64,000 nucleotides of DNA from the NCBI RefSeq assembly GCF_042680565.1, contig NZ_JBHUEJ010000019.1:62001-126000 (forward strand). The letters are read 5' to 3'. Made by a program: the position numbers and the translations under genes. Shown here piece by piece: positions 1 through 8,334 of the stretch. Below the pieces are notes generated by a model. That model did not search any database, was not told the DNA's origin, and was given only the letters and a program-made list of their open reading frames with translations. Origin of the DNA: Ottowia flava (GTDB lineage Bacteria > Pseudomonadota > Gammaproteobacteria > Burkholderiales > Burkholderiaceae_C). How positions within the stretch are numbered: position 1 is the stretch's first letter; every line of letters begins with the position of its first letter.

Positions 1-1037
1 TCAAGGCCAAGATCGTTGGCGCCGACAAGCGCACCGATGTGGCGGTGGTGAAGATCGACGCCACCGGCCTGCCGTCCGTCAAGGTGGGTGACGTGAACAA
101 GCTGCGCGTGGGTGAATGGGTGATGGCCATTGGATCTCCCTTTGGATTGGAGAACAGCGTGACGGCCGGCATCGTCAGCGCCAAGCAGCGCGACACGGGT
201 GACTACCTGCCCTTCATTCAGACCGATGTGGCCGTGAATCCCGGCAACTCAGGCGGGCCGCTTATCAATATGCGCGGCGAAGTGGTGGGCATCAACAGCC
301 AGATCTATTCGCGCTCCGGTGGCTTCATGGGCATATCCTTCGCGATCCCGATCGACGAGGCCATGCGCGTCAGCGAGCAACTGCGTGCCTCGGGCAGAGT
401 GACGCGCGGACGCGTCGGTGTGCAGATCGATCAGGTCACAAAGGAAGTGGCCGAGTCCATTGGCCTGGGCAAACCGCAGGGTGCACTGGTGCGCAACGTG
501 GAAAGCGGCTCACCGGCAGAAAAGGCAGGTGTCGAAGCGGGTGACATCATCACGCGCTTCGAAGGCAAGACCATCGACAAGGCGTCAGACCTGCCGCGGA
601 TGGTGGGCAACACCAAGCCAGGGACCAAGAGCACGATCACGGTGTTCCGTCGAGGCCAAAGCCGCGATCTGAGCATCACCATTGCTGAACTCGAGGCTGA
701 GCAGGCGTCGGCTCGCCGACCCAGCCCGCGTGGCAGCGAGGCACCGAAGGCGCAAGGTGCCGTCCAAGCATTGGGCGTTACCGTGACCGATCTGAGCGAT
801 GCGCAAAAGCGTGAACTGAAGGTCAAGCGGGGCGTGCGTGTGGAGTCGGCGGCCGACGCGGCTGCTCGGGCGGGTCTGCGCGAAGGAGATGTCATCCTGT
901 CCGTCGCGAACGTCGAGATTCATAACGTGCGGGAATTCGAGGCGGCCGTCGCCAAGGCCGATCGCGGCAAGCCGGTCAACATGCTGATCCAGCGAGGTGA
1001 ACTGGTGCAGTTCGTGCTGGTACGTCCGGCAAGATAA
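1..1037 (+). CDS. mucD: Periplasmic Do-like serine endoprotease, C-terminal part (5' end outside window)
   Basis: Envelope quality-control protease of the HtrA/DegP/DegQ/MucD family; degrades misfolded periplasmic proteins. The reading frame is open from base 3, so the start lies upstream. Visible are the catalytic Asp in RTDVAVVK (codon at 36), the catalytic Ser in GNSGGPL (codon at 249), a first PDZ domain (about 410-680, GRVGVQI...GALV...GDII) and a second PDZ domain (about 760-1030). The catalytic His is outside the window. The order mucD-lepA-lepB-rnc-era is typical of betaproteobacteria, where mucD usually closes the rpoE operon. The symbol follows that context; degP or degQ would be equally fair. 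Confidence 0.93.
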   Translation, partial: KAKIVGADKRTDVAVVKIDATGLPSVKVGDVNKLRVGEWVMAIGSPFGLENSVTAGIVSAKQRDTGDYLPFIQTDVAVNPGNSGGPLINMRGEVVGINSQIYSRSGGFMGISFAIPIDEAMRVSEQLRASGRVTRGRVGVQIDQVTKEVAESIGLGKPQGALVRNVESGSPAEKAGVEAGDIITRFEGKTIDKASDLPRMVGNTKPGTKSTITVFRRGQSRDLSITIAELEAEQASARRPSPRGSEAPKAQGAVQALGVTVTDLSDAQKRELKVKRGVRVESAADAAARAGLREGDVILSVANVEIHNVREFEAAVAKADRGKPVNMLIQRGELVQFVLVRPAR

Positions 1038-1053
1038 GCGCTGACCCGCTAAT

Positions 1054-1087
1054 CCCTCCCGTCTGGGAACGCTGCGGGAGGGCATTT
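1054..1087 (+). terminator. Rho-independent-like terminator after mucD
   Basis: Perfect 8-bp stem CCCTCCCG (1054-1061) / CGGGAGGG (1075-1082) with a 13-nt loop, followed by CATTT. It lies 16 bp after the mucD stop. The T-tract is short, so termination may be partial. Confidence 0.6.
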
Positions 1088-1380
1088 CGGGCTCTCGTGC
1101 AGGTAACGTACTGCCGGGCCCGAGCGTTGCTCAGCTGAGGGGCACATACTTGTTTTGATAGAATTGGGCCCGAAATTGGGTGCAAATCAGTATATGAATG
1201 GCTTGCTTTCTGGCCCCATTCACGCCTTTTCCGCTGCAGAAAAAGAGTCTTGCTGCTCGATTCGTCGAAAAGAACAGGTGTCAGGAATGACCTGTTGATA
1301 ACCTGTGAAGAATTTTTCGTTGTCGAGGTGCAACGCAGGTATTTGGCGACGATTCGGCCCCAAGTCGCTCCCCTTTTTGC
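1088..1380. other. Long gene-free spacer between mucD and lepA
   Basis: No coding region can be supported here. The stretch is AT-richer than its surroundings. It contains the inverted repeat AACAGGT (1273-1279) / ACCTGTT (1290-1296) with a further ACCTGT at 1301-1306, which could be an operator or a small hairpin. No convincing sigma-70 promoter pair was found. Confidence 0.5.
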
Positions 1381-1389
1381 CTACAATGG

Positions 1390-1459
1390 AGTTCCAACTA
1401 TCGCAGTTGCCATAGATTGTTGGTTCGGGGCGCGTCACACTACTGGCGCGCCCCTTTTT
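1390..1459 (+). ncRNA. Candidate small RNA or transcription attenuator upstream of lepA
   Basis: Seen: a TACAAT box at 1382-1387, then a small hairpin CAACT-ATCGC-AGTTG (1395-1409), then a perfect 8-bp hairpin GGGGCGCG (1427-1434) / CGCGCCCC (1447-1454) followed by five T residues (1455-1459). This is the usual layout of a short Rho-independent sRNA. It ends 45 bp before the lepA start codon, so it may instead be an attenuated 5' leader of lepA. No good -35 box lies 16-18 bp upstream, which weakens the promoter call. The terminator itself is strong. Confidence 0.45.
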
Positions 1460-1503
1460 CATGTGCATCGCTCAGTAACTCAATCACTTGCCGGCTCTCG
1501 TTG

Positions 1504-3312
1504 ATGGATCACATCAGAAATTTTTCAATCATTGCGCATATCGATCACGGCAAGTCCACGTTGGCGGACCGACTGATCTCGCGTTGCGGCGGCTTGAGCG
1601 ATCGAGAGATGAGCGAGCAGGTGCTCGATTCGATGGACATCGAAAAAGAGCGGGGGATAACCATCAAGGCGCAGACCGCCGCGCTGCAGTACAAGGCGCG
1701 CGACGGCAAGGTCTACAACCTCAACCTGATCGACACGCCGGGTCACGTCGACTTCAGCTACGAGGTGAGTCGTTCGCTTTCGGCATGCGAGGGTGCATTG
1801 CTGGTGGTTGATGCGTCACAAGGTGTCGAAGCGCAGACGGTGGCGAACTGCTACACCGCACTGGAGTTGGGTGTAGAGGTGCTGCCCGTCCTGAACAAGA
1901 TGGATCTGCCGCAAGCCGACCCGGAGACCGCCAAGTCCGAGATCGAGGATGTGATCGGCATCGATGCCAGTGAGGCGATTGCGATCTCGGCCAAGACCGG
2001 CATGGGCATCGACGACGTGCTGGAGCAGATCGTGGCGAAGGTGCCGCCACCGCGAGGTCAACTCAACGCGCCGCTGCGCGCGATGATCATCGACAGCTGG
2101 TTCGACGCCTACGTTGGCGTCGTTATGCTGGTGCGCGTGGTCGATGGGCGCCTGCTCAAGGGCGAGCGCTTCAAGATGATGGCCACAGGCGCCGCCTACG
2201 AAGCCAACAATCTGGGCGTGTTCACGCCTGGCCAGCAGCCGCGCGACAGCCTGGAGGCGGGAGAGGTCGGCTACATCATCGCCGGCATCAAGGAGTTGAA
2301 GGCGGCGAAGGTCGGCGACACCATCACGCTCGAAAAGAAGCTGCCCAACAACCTGGGGCCAGCCGAAAAGGCGCTGCCAGGTTTCAAGGAGATCCAGCCA
2401 CAGGTGTTTGCGGGCCTGTACCCCACCGAGGCCAACCAGTACGACGCGCTGCGCGATTCGCTGGAAAAGTTGCAGTTGAACGATGCCAGCCTGCACTTCG
2501 AGCCAGAGGTTTCTCAGGCCCTGGGGTTTGGCTTTCGCTGCGGCTTCCTCGGTCTGCTGCACATGGAGATCGTGCAGGAGCGCCTGGAGCGCGAGTTCGA
2601 TCAGGACCTCATCACGACCGCGCCGAGCGTGGTCTACGAGGTCGAGAGGGCGGATGGCGAGGTGATCCAGGTCGAGAACCCGTCCAAGATGCCCGAACAG
2701 GGTCGAATCCAGGAAATCCGCGAGCCCATCGTCACGGTGCACCTCTACATGCCGCAGGACTACGTCGGCCCCGTGATGACGCTGGCCAACCAGAAACGTG
2801 GCGTGCAGTTGAACATGGCCTACCACGGGCGCCAGGTCATGCTGACCTACGAACTGCCGCTGGGTGAGATCGTGTTGGACTTCTTCGACAAGTTGAAATC
2901 CGTCAGCCGCGGCTACGCGTCGATGGACTATGAGTTCAAGGAATACCGCCCGTCCGACGTGGTCAAGGTCGACATCCTGCTGAACGGCGAGAAGGTGGAT
3001 GCGCTGTCCATCATCGTGCACCGCACGCAAGCGCAGTACCGTGGCCGTGCGGTCGCCGCGAAGATGCGTGAAATCATCAGTCGTCAGCAGTTCGACGTGG
3101 CGATCCAGGCTGCCATCGGTGCCAACGTCATCGCGCGCGAGAACATCAAGGCCCTGCGCAAGAACGTGCTGGCAAAATGCTACGGTGGCGACATCACACG
3201 CAAGCGCAAGTTGCTGGAAAAACAGAAGGCGGGTAAGAAGCGAATGAAACAGATCGGCTCGGTCGAGGTGCCCCAGGAAGCCTTCCTGGCGATTTTGCAG
3301 GTGGAAGATTGA
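1504..3312 (+). CDS. lepA: Elongation factor 4 (LepA), ribosome back-translocating GTPase
   Basis: Translational GTPase that acts on stalled or mispositioned ribosomes. At 602 residues it is close to E. coli LepA (599). G1 is AHIDHGKST near residue 11, G2 is RGITIKAQ, G3 is DTPGHVDF, G4 is NKMD and G5 is SAKTG. The LepA-specific C-terminal domain ends with the basic KRKLLEKQKAGKKRMK segment. ATG at 1504 is chosen because MDHIRNFSIIAHIDHGKST is the normal N terminus. The frame stays open upstream to 1417, but that stretch crosses the terminator hairpin at 1427-1459. The stop overlaps the lepB start by 1 nt (TGATG), so the two are translationally coupled. Confidence 0.97.
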   Translation: MDHIRNFSIIAHIDHGKSTLADRLISRCGGLSDREMSEQVLDSMDIEKERGITIKAQTAALQYKARDGKVYNLNLIDTPGHVDFSYEVSRSLSACEGALLVVDASQGVEAQTVANCYTALELGVEVLPVLNKMDLPQADPETAKSEIEDVIGIDASEAIAISAKTGMGIDDVLEQIVAKVPPPRGQLNAPLRAMIIDSWFDAYVGVVMLVRVVDGRLLKGERFKMMATGAAYEANNLGVFTPGQQPRDSLEAGEVGYIIAGIKELKAAKVGDTITLEKKLPNNLGPAEKALPGFKEIQPQVFAGLYPTEANQYDALRDSLEKLQLNDASLHFEPEVSQALGFGFRCGFLGLLHMEIVQERLEREFDQDLITTAPSVVYEVERADGEVIQVENPSKMPEQGRIQEIREPIVTVHLYMPQDYVGPVMTLANQKRGVQLNMAYHGRQVMLTYELPLGEIVLDFFDKLKSVSRGYASMDYEFKEYRPSDVVKVDILLNGEKVDALSIIVHRTQAQYRGRAVAAKMREIISRQQFDVAIQAAIGANVIARENIKALRKNVLAKCYGGDITRKRKLLEKQKAGKKRMKQIGSVEVPQEAFLAILQVED

Positions 3313-4280
3313 TGCCGATACTGACCGCCATGGTGCTGGCGGGCTTCGTTGGATACGGCGCAGCCTGGTATTTCGATGCGATCGAGGGCAACTTCGCGCT
3401 GTTGCTATTTCTGGCGACGGTGGTGACCGGTGTCTACTGGCTGGCCGAGCGGTTTGTTTTCCTGCCACGCCGCCGCCGCGCTGCGCAGCAAGCGGTCGAC
3501 GCTGTTCGCGTGCGCCGTGAAGAGCTGGCGCGCCAGGGCATTGATCAGGTCGACACCAGTTTTGAAGATGCGGTGCGTGAAAAGCAACTCGCGCAGCCTT
3601 GGTGGCTGGACTGGACGGCTGGCCTGTTTCCGGTCATCGCCATCGTGTTTCTTTTGCGCTCCTTCGTTTTCGAGCCGTTCAAGATCCCGTCAGGTTCGAT
3701 GATTCCGACCCTGCTGGTAGGCGACCTGATCCTGGTGAATAAATTCACCTACGGCCTGAAGCTGCCTGTGATCAACACGCGCATCACCGACGGCAATCCA
3801 CTGCAGCGAGGCGATGTGGTGGTGTTCCGCTATCCACCCAAACCCAGCATTGACTACATCAAGCGCGTCGTGGGCTTGCCCGGCGATGAAGTGTCCTACC
3901 TCAACAAGCGCCTGACGATCAACGGGCAGCCGGTGGCAACCACGCAGGAGTCCGACTTCTTCGACGAGTCCGTCATGGAGTATTTCCGACAGTTCAGCGA
4001 ACAACTGGGTGAAAAAAATCACCGGATCATCGTGGACGAGCGTCGCCCGGCGTTTGTGGCAGGTGCCGACGAATTCAAGTACCGCGAGAATTGCCGCTAC
4101 AGCGTGGAAGGCGTGACGTGCAAGGTGCCCCAGGGGCACTACTTCATGATGGGCGATAACAGGGACAACTCGCTGGACTCACGCTATTGGGGCTTCGTAC
4201 CCGATGCCAATGTTGTCGGCAGGGCGTTTTTCGTCTGGATGAATTTTGGCGACCTGAAGCGCATTGGCAGCTTCAACTGA
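3312..4280 (+). CDS. lepB: Signal peptidase I
   Basis: Inner-membrane protease that removes signal peptides from secreted proteins; 322 residues. Two N-terminal hydrophobic segments (about 3-25 and 28-45) and another before the catalytic region (about 103-118) match LepB topology. The catalytic Ser lies in SGSMIPTL and the general-base Lys in YIKRVVGLPGDE. Box D/E (GDNRDNSLDSRYWGFVP) is present near the C terminus. The ATG at 3312 overlaps the lepA stop; a TTG one codon earlier is possible but unnecessary. It sits in the usual lepA-lepB-rnc-era order. Confidence 0.96.
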   Translation: MPILTAMVLAGFVGYGAAWYFDAIEGNFALLLFLATVVTGVYWLAERFVFLPRRRRAAQQAVDAVRVRREELARQGIDQVDTSFEDAVREKQLAQPWWLDWTAGLFPVIAIVFLLRSFVFEPFKIPSGSMIPTLLVGDLILVNKFTYGLKLPVINTRITDGNPLQRGDVVVFRYPPKPSIDYIKRVVGLPGDEVSYLNKRLTINGQPVATTQESDFFDESVMEYFRQFSEQLGEKNHRIIVDERRPAFVAGADEFKYRENCRYSVEGVTCKVPQGHYFMMGDNRDNSLDSRYWGFVPDANVVGRAFFVWMNFGDLKRIGSFN

Positions 4281-4306
4281 ACCTATTTATATCGGGAGTG
4301 AGGGAA

Positions 4307-4675
4307 ATGAAACTGGCACCACGTTCCAAACAGCGCGGCATCTCGTTCTTCGGCCTGTTGATTCTGGGCATCGTGCTGGCCTTGCTGGCCATTGTTGGCG
4401 CCAAGGTGGTGCCGACCGCCACGGAATACATGTCGATCGTCAAGGCGGTCAAGAAAGCCGCTGCCGATGGAGACACCGTGCCGGCGGTCCGTGCTTCATT
4501 TGACCGCACGGCGTCGGTGGACTACATCACCTCCATCGAAGGCAAGGACCTTGAAGTGACCAAGAACGGCGACAAGATCGTTGTCAGCTTCGCTTACGAC
4601 AAGGAAATTGCGCTCGCCGGTCCGGCCTATCTGCTGATCAAGTACCGTGGTTCTTCGGACGGTGGCTACAACTGA
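4307..4675 (+). CDS. DUF4845 family membrane-anchored protein
   Basis: Protein of 122 residues with a basic N terminus (MKLAPRSKQRG), one transmembrane helix (about residues 12-33) and a small domain beyond it. Both the sequence and its place between lepB and rnc are typical of DUF4845 proteins, whose function is unknown. The start is fixed by the SD-like GGGAGTGAGGG just upstream of ATG 4307. The name rests on context and general sequence character; no domain search was run. Confidence 0.82.
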   Translation: MKLAPRSKQRGISFFGLLILGIVLALLAIVGAKVVPTATEYMSIVKAVKKAAADGDTVPAVRASFDRTASVDYITSIEGKDLEVTKNGDKIVVSFAYDKEIALAGPAYLLIKYRGSSDGGYN

Positions 4676-4702
4676 TCCCCGCGTCGTGGGCCTGGCCGCG
4701 GC

Positions 4703-5395
4703 GTGACAGCGCCCGCTGACTTGCCCCAGCTGCAGGCGCGCCTGCAGCATCGATTTGCGGACGCCGCCCTGCTGCAGCGTGCGCTGACGCACCGCAGCTT
4801 CTCCGCCGACCACAACGAGCGGCTGGAATTTTTGGGCGACTCTGTCCTCAACCTCGCGGTCGCGCACATGCTGTACGAGGCACTGGGCCAGTTGCCCGAG
4901 GGCGATCTTTCCCGCGTGCGCGCCCAATTGGTGCGGCAGGACAGCCTGCATCGGCTGGCGGTGGACCTGGGTTTGTCACCCTTGCTGCGCCTGGGCGAGG
5001 GCGAACTGCGCTCCGGTGGGCAACGCCGTCCCTCGATTCTGGCCGATGCGCTGGAAGCCGTGATCGGCGCGGTCTACCTGGATGGCGGTCACGCCGCGGC
5101 CGACGCCTTGGTGCGGCGCCTGTTTGACCGCATCCAGATCACGCCCGCGCTTTCCGCAGCCTCCAAAGATGCCAAGACGGCCTTGCAGGAGTGGCTTCAG
5201 GGGCGCAAGATGCATCTGCCGCGCTACGAAGTCGTGCGCGTGCTGGGCGAGGCGCACCGGCAAACCTTTGAAGTGGCCTGCCAAGTCGGCGAACGCGGCA
5301 TGACGCAGCTGGGCCAGGGGGCCTCGCGCCGCGCCGCCGAGCAGGCCGCAGCTGCAGCGATGCTGCAGGCGCTTGATTCTTCCATGCAGACATGA
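4703..5395 (+). CDS. rnc: Ribonuclease III
   Basis: Double-strand-specific endoribonuclease for rRNA, mRNA and sRNA processing; 230 residues. The signature ERLEFLGDSVL carries the metal-binding Glu/Asp, and the second acidic cluster is in DALEAVIGAVYLDGG. A C-terminal dsRNA-binding domain follows (about 155-226: DAKTALQEWLQ..., ASRRAAEQAAAAAML). The start is GTG at 4703, at the family's usual N terminus. The stop overlaps era by 4 nt (ATGA), indicating coupled expression of rnc and era. Confidence 0.96.
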   Translation: MTAPADLPQLQARLQHRFADAALLQRALTHRSFSADHNERLEFLGDSVLNLAVAHMLYEALGQLPEGDLSRVRAQLVRQDSLHRLAVDLGLSPLLRLGEGELRSGGQRRPSILADALEAVIGAVYLDGGHAAADALVRRLFDRIQITPALSAASKDAKTALQEWLQGRKMHLPRYEVVRVLGEAHRQTFEVACQVGERGMTQLGQGASRRAAEQAAAAAMLQALDSSMQT

Positions 5396-6420
5396 ATGCT
5401 ACTGACTCGATAGCTGGCCGCGCAGACCCAGAGGGCGCTGGCGGCCAAAATGACCAAGAATTTCCGGATGTGCCCCAAACCGTGGATGTGGGCGTCGCAG
5501 CGGGTGACGGCGCGCAGCGCTGCGGCCTGATCGCCATTGTCGGCAAACCCAACGTCGGCAAATCGACGCTGCTGAACGCGCTGGTCGGCCAGAAGATCAG
5601 CATCACCAGCCGCAAGGCGCAGACCACGCGTCACCGCATCACCGGCATTCGCACGCTGACCGATGGGCAGGGCGGCGGCACGCAGTTTGTGTTTGTCGAC
5701 ACGCCCGGTTTTCAAACCAAGCACAGCGCCGCGCTGAACAAGTCGCTGAACAAGACCGTGATGGGCGCCATCGACGGGGTCGATCTGGTCCTGTTTGTGG
5801 TCGAGGCGGGCAGCTTCACGCTGGCGGACGCCAAGGTGCTGTCGCTGCTGAAACCCGGCACGCCCACGCTGTTGATCGCCAACAAGCTGGATACGGTGCA
5901 CCGCCGCGCCGAAATCGCGCCCTGGCTGCGCGACATGCAGGAGCGCCACCCGTTTGCCGAGTTCGTGCCCATGTCGGCCAAGAACCCCAAGGACGTGCAA
6001 CGTCTGCTGCAGATTTGCGAGCAATATCTGCCTGTGCAACCTTGGTGGTACAGCGAAGACGAGTTGACCGACCGCAGCGAGAAGTTCCTCGCCAGTGAAG
6101 TCGTGCGCGAGAAGCTGTTCCGGCTGACAGGGGACGAGCTTCCCTACACCTCGACCGTCATCATCGAAAAGTTCGAGGAAGAAAAGAGCAAGCAGCACAA
6201 CCGCATGGTGCGCATCGCCGCCACCATCGTGGTCGAGCGCGACGGCCACAAGGCCATGGTGATCGGCGACAAGGGCGAACGCCTCAAGCGCATCGGCACC
6301 GAGGCGCGGCAGGAGCTGGAAAAGCTGATGGACGCCAAGGTGTTCCTGGAGCTGTGGGTCAAGGTGCGTTCCGGCTGGGCCGACGACGAAGCGCGCGTGC
6401 GCAGCTTCGGGTATGAATGA
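5392..6420 (+). CDS. era: GTPase Era, with a repeat-derived N-terminal extension
   Basis: Ribosome-assembly GTPase that binds 16S rRNA; 342 residues against about 300 in E. coli. G1 GKPNVGKS (51-58), G3 DTPGF, G4 NKLD and G5 SAK are present, with a C-terminal KH domain (VIGDKGERLKRIG). The first ~42 residues are an extra tail. Its DNA contains a family-A dispersed repeat (5409-5460), so part of the tail appears to be encoded by a mobile repeat. ATG 5392 overlaps the rnc stop as ATGA, which supports this start; no other in-frame ATG lies nearer the conserved domain. Confidence 0.95.
   Translation: MNATDSIAGRADPEGAGGQNDQEFPDVPQTVDVGVAAGDGAQRCGLIAIVGKPNVGKSTLLNALVGQKISITSRKAQTTRHRITGIRTLTDGQGGGTQFVFVDTPGFQTKHSAALNKSLNKTVMGAIDGVDLVLFVVEAGSFTLADAKVLSLLKPGTPTLLIANKLDTVHRRAEIAPWLRDMQERHPFAEFVPMSAKNPKDVQRLLQICEQYLPVQPWWYSEDELTDRSEKFLASEVVREKLFRLTGDELPYTSTVIIEKFEEEKSKQHNRMVRIAATIVVERDGHKAMVIGDKGERLKRIGTEARQELEKLMDAKVFLELWVKVRSGWADDEARVRSFGYE
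5409..5460 (+). repeat. Family-A dispersed repeat inside the 5' end of era
   Basis: The core GATAGCTGGCCGCGCAGA followed by an AGGGCGCTGGCGGCC-like tail matches the intergenic copy at 63691. It is translated as residues about 6-23 of the Era extension. Confidence 0.7.
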
Positions 6421-6726
6421 GGCCCCCCTGAGCTGCTCACGCAGCTTCCCCCCACTGGGGGGACAACGCTGGCGGCCTGGCCAAGCCAGATCCGCGGCGT
6501 CCGCTGGGATGGCCTGCTCCGCGGCCCGTTTTGGGCCTTGCTGCGCAGGCCCGTTGCATCGGCGAGTGCTGGTCGAGCGCAATCTGGGTATGCCGGGGGC
6601 GATCGATGCGTGGCAAGGCAGGCCGTTAAGACTGCCTTCACGTAGAAGTAGATTGCTGCGCGCAGCGGCGCTGCAAATCCGCTCCTGCCCCCCGCTGCAA
6701 CACCTCCAATCTCCGCGGAGCCTGAC
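6421..6726 (+). repeat. Family-B GC-rich dispersed repeat and gene-free spacer between era and recO
   Basis: Starts right after the era stop. It includes the C-run/G-run hairpin CCCCCCACTGGGGGG (about 6448-6462), then a string of short GC-rich palindromic pieces. No gene is supported. Related C-run/G-run blocks occur at 9278, 41470, 52466, 54366 and 59286. Confidence 0.6.
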
Positions 6727-7494
6727 CTGAAGCGCGTCTCGCACGAGCCGGCCTATGTGCTGCACCACTACGACTGGAGCGAGTCCAGCGTCATTGTGGA
6801 AGCCTTCACGCGCTCGCACGGGCGCATTGCGCTCGTGGCCAAAGGGGCCAAACGACCGTCGTCCAATTTTCGCCCGGTGCTATTGCCTTTGCAGCAGCTG
6901 GCGCTGAGCTGGGGCGGCGATGCGGAGATTCGCACGCTGAAGAGTGCGGAATGGGGCGGTGGTCAGGTGATGCCCACCGGCGACCCGCTGCTGTCGGGCT
7001 ATTACGCCAACGAGCTGCTGATGCGCCTGCTGGCGCGCGACGACGCTCACCCGCGCTTATTCGACGCCTACGCCACCTTGGTCCACGTGCTGGCGGCGGA
7101 CGAGGGCGAATCGCTGGTCGGTGCGGCGCTGCGCGCATTCGAGCTGTTGGTGCTGCGGGAAACCGGCCACCTGCCCGCGCTGGACGTGCAAACGTTGACG
7201 CTGGGCCGCCTGGCGCCGGACGAGCCGTACCGCTTGGTGTCCGAAGGCGGTTTGCGCGCGGCCCACGCCGACGACGCCAGCTGGCTGCCCGGTGCACAGT
7301 GGCTGGCGCTCAGCGACGCGCTGGCCGACGAGGCGCCGCTGACGGCCGCGCTGAACGTGGCCGCGCGCCTGCCTGGCGATCAGCGCGTACACCTGCGCCA
7401 GCAACTGCGCGAGCTGCTCCACTACCATTGCGGCGTTGGCACGCTGCGCACGCGCCAGCTGATGATGGACCTGCAATCGTTCCAAGTACCGTGA
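6727..7494 (+). CDS. recO: DNA repair protein RecO, probable non-canonical start
   Basis: RecFOR-pathway recombination mediator that loads RecA on SSB-coated DNA. The OB-fold start (KRVSHEPAYVLHHYDWSESS) and the RIALVAKGAKRPSSNF region are characteristic. No in-frame ATG, GTG or TTG exists between the in-frame stop at 6649-6651 and GTG 6757, yet the conserved residues KRVSHEPAY begin at 6730. A CTG at 6727 preceded by GCGGAG (6715-6720) is the best-placed candidate. If GTG 6757 is used instead, the protein is 245 residues and lacks the first strand of the OB fold. The repeat region just upstream may have replaced the original start. The stop overlaps pdxJ. Confidence 0.88.
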   Translation: MKRVSHEPAYVLHHYDWSESSVIVEAFTRSHGRIALVAKGAKRPSSNFRPVLLPLQQLALSWGGDAEIRTLKSAEWGGGQVMPTGDPLLSGYYANELLMRLLARDDAHPRLFDAYATLVHVLAADEGESLVGAALRAFELLVLRETGHLPALDVQTLTLGRLAPDEPYRLVSEGGLRAAHADDASWLPGAQWLALSDALADEAPLTAALNVAARLPGDQRVHLRQQLRELLHYHCGVGTLRTRQLMMDLQSFQVP

Positions 7495-8279
7495 CCACCG
7501 CCACCCAGCTTTCCGTCAACATCAACAAGGTCGCCCTGGTGCGCAACACGCGCCACCTGGGCATTCCCAGCGTCACGCGCGCGGCCGAGCTGTGCCTGCA
7601 GGCAGGCGCCAACGGCATCACCGTGCACCCGCGCCCGGACGAGCGGCACATCCGTTCGGACGACGTGTTTGCGCTGGCCGAGCTGCTGCAGCGCTGGCCG
7701 GGCCGCGAATACAACATCGAAGGCAACCCCACGCAGAACGTGCTGGGCTTTGTGCGCGAGCTGGCTGCGCGCGGCCAGGCGCCCGACCAGTGCACCTTTG
7801 TGCCCGACAGCGAAAACCAGTTCACCAGCGATCACGGCTGGCCGCTGGCCGACGCCGCCGTGCGCGCGCGCTTGCAGCCGCTGATCGCCGAAGTCACGGC
7901 ACTCGGTGTGCGCGTCAGCCTGTTCATGGACCCCGACCCGGCGCTGATGCCGCTGGCACGAGACGTGGGCGCCCAGCGCGTCGAGCTGTACACCGAGCCG
8001 TACGCCGCTGCGTGGTCCGATCCGGCTGCGCGGCGCGCCCAATTGGCGCGCTATGCCGCCGCCGCGCAGGCCGCGCTGGACGCTGGCCTGCAGGTCAACG
8101 CCGGGCACGATTTGAACCGCGACAACCTGCCCAGCTTCGTGCGCGAAGTGCCTGGCGTGGCCGAGGTGTCGATCGGCCATGCGCTGATCGCCGACGCGCT
8201 GGAGCTGGGCTACGCCGCCACGGTGCGCGCCTACCTGGCTTGCTGCCGGGGTCAAGACGCAGCACCGTATGCTATCTAA
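7491..8279 (+). CDS. pdxJ: Pyridoxine 5'-phosphate synthase
   Basis: Closes the pyridine ring of vitamin B6 from 1-deoxyxylulose 5-phosphate and 3-amino-2-oxopropyl phosphate. It is a TIM-barrel protein of 262 residues, with SVNINKVALVRNTR at the N terminus, GITVHPRPDERHI, the acidic strand NIEGNP and the C-terminal VNAGHDLNRDNL and EVSIGHALIADAL motifs. The start is GTG 7491, overlapping the recO stop (GTGA). The last residues and stop run into a family-A repeat, so its exact C terminus has probably been shaped by repeat insertion. Confidence 0.96.
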   Translation: MTTATQLSVNINKVALVRNTRHLGIPSVTRAAELCLQAGANGITVHPRPDERHIRSDDVFALAELLQRWPGREYNIEGNPTQNVLGFVRELAARGQAPDQCTFVPDSENQFTSDHGWPLADAAVRARLQPLIAEVTALGVRVSLFMDPDPALMPLARDVGAQRVELYTEPYAAAWSDPAARRAQLARYAAAAQAALDAGLQVNAGHDLNRDNLPSFVREVPGVAEVSIGHALIADALELGYAATVRAYLACCRGQDAAPYAI

Positions 8280-8330
8280 AGAGTAGCTGCATGCGCAGAT
8301 CCATGTAGGGCTGCAGGGCAAAAAGACTAA
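8271..8330 (+). repeat. Family-A dispersed repeat between pdxJ and acpS
   Basis: Core AGTAGCTGCATGCGCAGATC (8282-8301) followed by TAGGGCTGCAGGGC and an A-rich end. It supplies the last codons and stop of pdxJ and runs up to 5 bp before the acpS start. Confidence 0.75.
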
Positions 8331-8334
8331 AAAA

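Noticed and set aside
1417..1503. Extended N terminus for LepA
   Set aside because: The frame is open, but the sequence crosses a strong terminator hairpin and has no family similarity; ATG 1504 gives the conserved N terminus.
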